From Roseomonas xinghualingensis (lineage in GTDB: Bacteria > Pseudomonadota > Alphaproteobacteria > Acetobacterales > Acetobacteraceae): a stretch of DNA of 64,000 bases. The notes under the pieces are model-generated. The model saw only the letters and a list, made by a program, of their open reading frames with translations, searched no databases and was not told where the DNA came from. Positions 63,553-64,000 of this stretch are shown piece by piece (positions within the stretch are counted from its first letter, which is position 1; the number at the start of each line of letters is the position of its first letter). The stretch is from NCBI RefSeq assembly GCF_025791835.1, contig NZ_JAOXLP010000006.1, forward strand, positions 1 to 64,000, read 5' to 3'. Made by a program: the position numbers and the translations under genes.

Positions 63553-64000
63553 ATGCGCGCGTTGCCGCTCAACATCGGTCCTATCCATTTCGTCGGCATC
63601 GGCGGCATCGGCATGTCCGGCATTGCCGAGGTGCTGCACAACCTTGGCTATCAGGTGCAGGGCAGCGACATCGCCGAGGGCTACAACGTCACCCGGCTGC
63701 GCGAGGCGGGCATTCCCGTCTCGATCGGACATGTGGCGGAGAACCTGGGCGGCGCGCAGGTCGTCGTCACCTCATCCGCGGTGAAGCGCGACAATCCAGA
63801 GGTCCAGGCGGCACGGGCACGCTTCCTGCCAGTGGTGCGCCGCGCGGAGATGCTGGCCGAGCTGATGCGGCTGAAATGGTCCATCGCCGTCGGCGGCACC
63901 CATGGCAAGACGACGACGACCAGCCTCGTCGCCTGCGTGCTGGAAGCCGCGAAGATCGATCCCACCGTCATCAATGGCGGCATCGTGAACGCCTATGGCA
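63553..64000 (+). CDS. murC: UDP-MurNAc:L-alanine ligase MurC, N-terminal part
   Basis: The first 149 codons only; the gene continues beyond the right edge. [19 protein letters not shown] is the MurC UDP-binding loop and [16 protein letters not shown] the ATP P-loop. It starts one base after the murG stop, and next dcw genes (murB, ddl, ftsQAZ) would be expected further right. Confidence 0.96.
   Translation, partial: MRALPLNIGPIHFVGIGGIGMSGIAEVLHNLGYQVQGSDIAEGYNVTRLREAGIPVSIGHVAENLGGAQVVVTSSAVKRDNPEVQAARARFLPVVRRAEMLAELMRLKWSIAVGGTHGKTTTTSLVACVLEAAKIDPTVINGGIVNAYG

Overview
The window is a contiguous piece of a GC-rich alphaproteobacterial chromosome. It is most like Acetobacteraceae of the Roseomonas type, which is an inference from several features: a circularly permuted two-piece tmRNA gene, an alpha-type SspB, a cluster of GANTC sites, a fused indolepyruvate oxidoreductase, Bug-type (TctC) binding proteins, and a meso-diaminopimelate-type mur cluster. 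I see no insertion sequence, prophage, CRISPR array or rRNA. Genes are tightly packed, many start codons overlap the previous stop as ATGA, GTGA or TGATG, and several starts are GTG or TTG.

Region by region. 1-8.7 kb: the start of glmS and all of glmU (UDP-GlcNAc synthesis), divergent gph, a DUF3108 protein, tRNA-Val(CAC), a secreted EF-hand protein, an M20 peptidase, a DUF374 acyltransferase, an acyl-CoA dehydrogenase and two small exported proteins. 8.7-16.3 kb: a large fused indolepyruvate ferredoxin oxidoreductase with a divergent Lrp-type regulator, a DUF4214-type repeat protein, an unknown helical protein, a Sco1 copper chaperone and serA. 16.3-21.8 kb: a likely operon of a flavin-dependent monooxygenase and a complete PotD/PotB/PotC/PotA-type ABC importer. 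21.8-29.1 kb: a Bug-type binding protein and a CoA-dependent catabolic operon (CoA ligase, thiolase, two acyl-CoA dehydrogenases), with a divergent IclR regulator and a clear palindromic operator between them. 29.2-34.4 kb: hflK-hflC and degP, with mrp divergent. 34.4-39.2 kb: a ribokinase-like gene, an SDR, a small membrane protein, thyX, a repeat-containing lipoprotein, the permuted ssrA (tmRNA) and sspB. 39.4-44.9 kb: class I fumarase, then RidA, VOC, a D-threonine aldolase-like enzyme, class II fumarase and a ribbon-helix-helix protein. 44.9-51.2 kb: AsmA, a DjlA-like co-chaperone, an AmpD-like amidase, an orphan binding protein and rnpB. 51.3-64 kb: the dcw division and cell-wall cluster, mraZ-rsmH-ftsL-ftsI-murE-murF-mraY-murD-ftsW-murG-murC, running off the right edge.

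Functional themes. Both ends serve peptidoglycan: glmS/glmU supply UDP-GlcNAc and the dcw genes build and polymerise lipid II. The middle holds membrane and cytosolic quality control: HflKC and DegP, then tmRNA directly beside SspB, which in other bacteria delivers tmRNA-tagged proteins to ClpXP. Between them lie nutrient-uptake and catabolic modules whose substrates cannot be read from sequence.

I did not find a clearly new defence, mobile or biosynthetic system. The observations most worth checking are the five GANTC sites packed in front of the permuted ssrA/sspB pair, the IclR-type palindrome at 28242-28262, the monooxygenase/ABC operon, the 10-bp-phased MraZ box, an 18-bp palindrome upstream of thyX, and several short in-frame tandem repeats likely to vary between strains.
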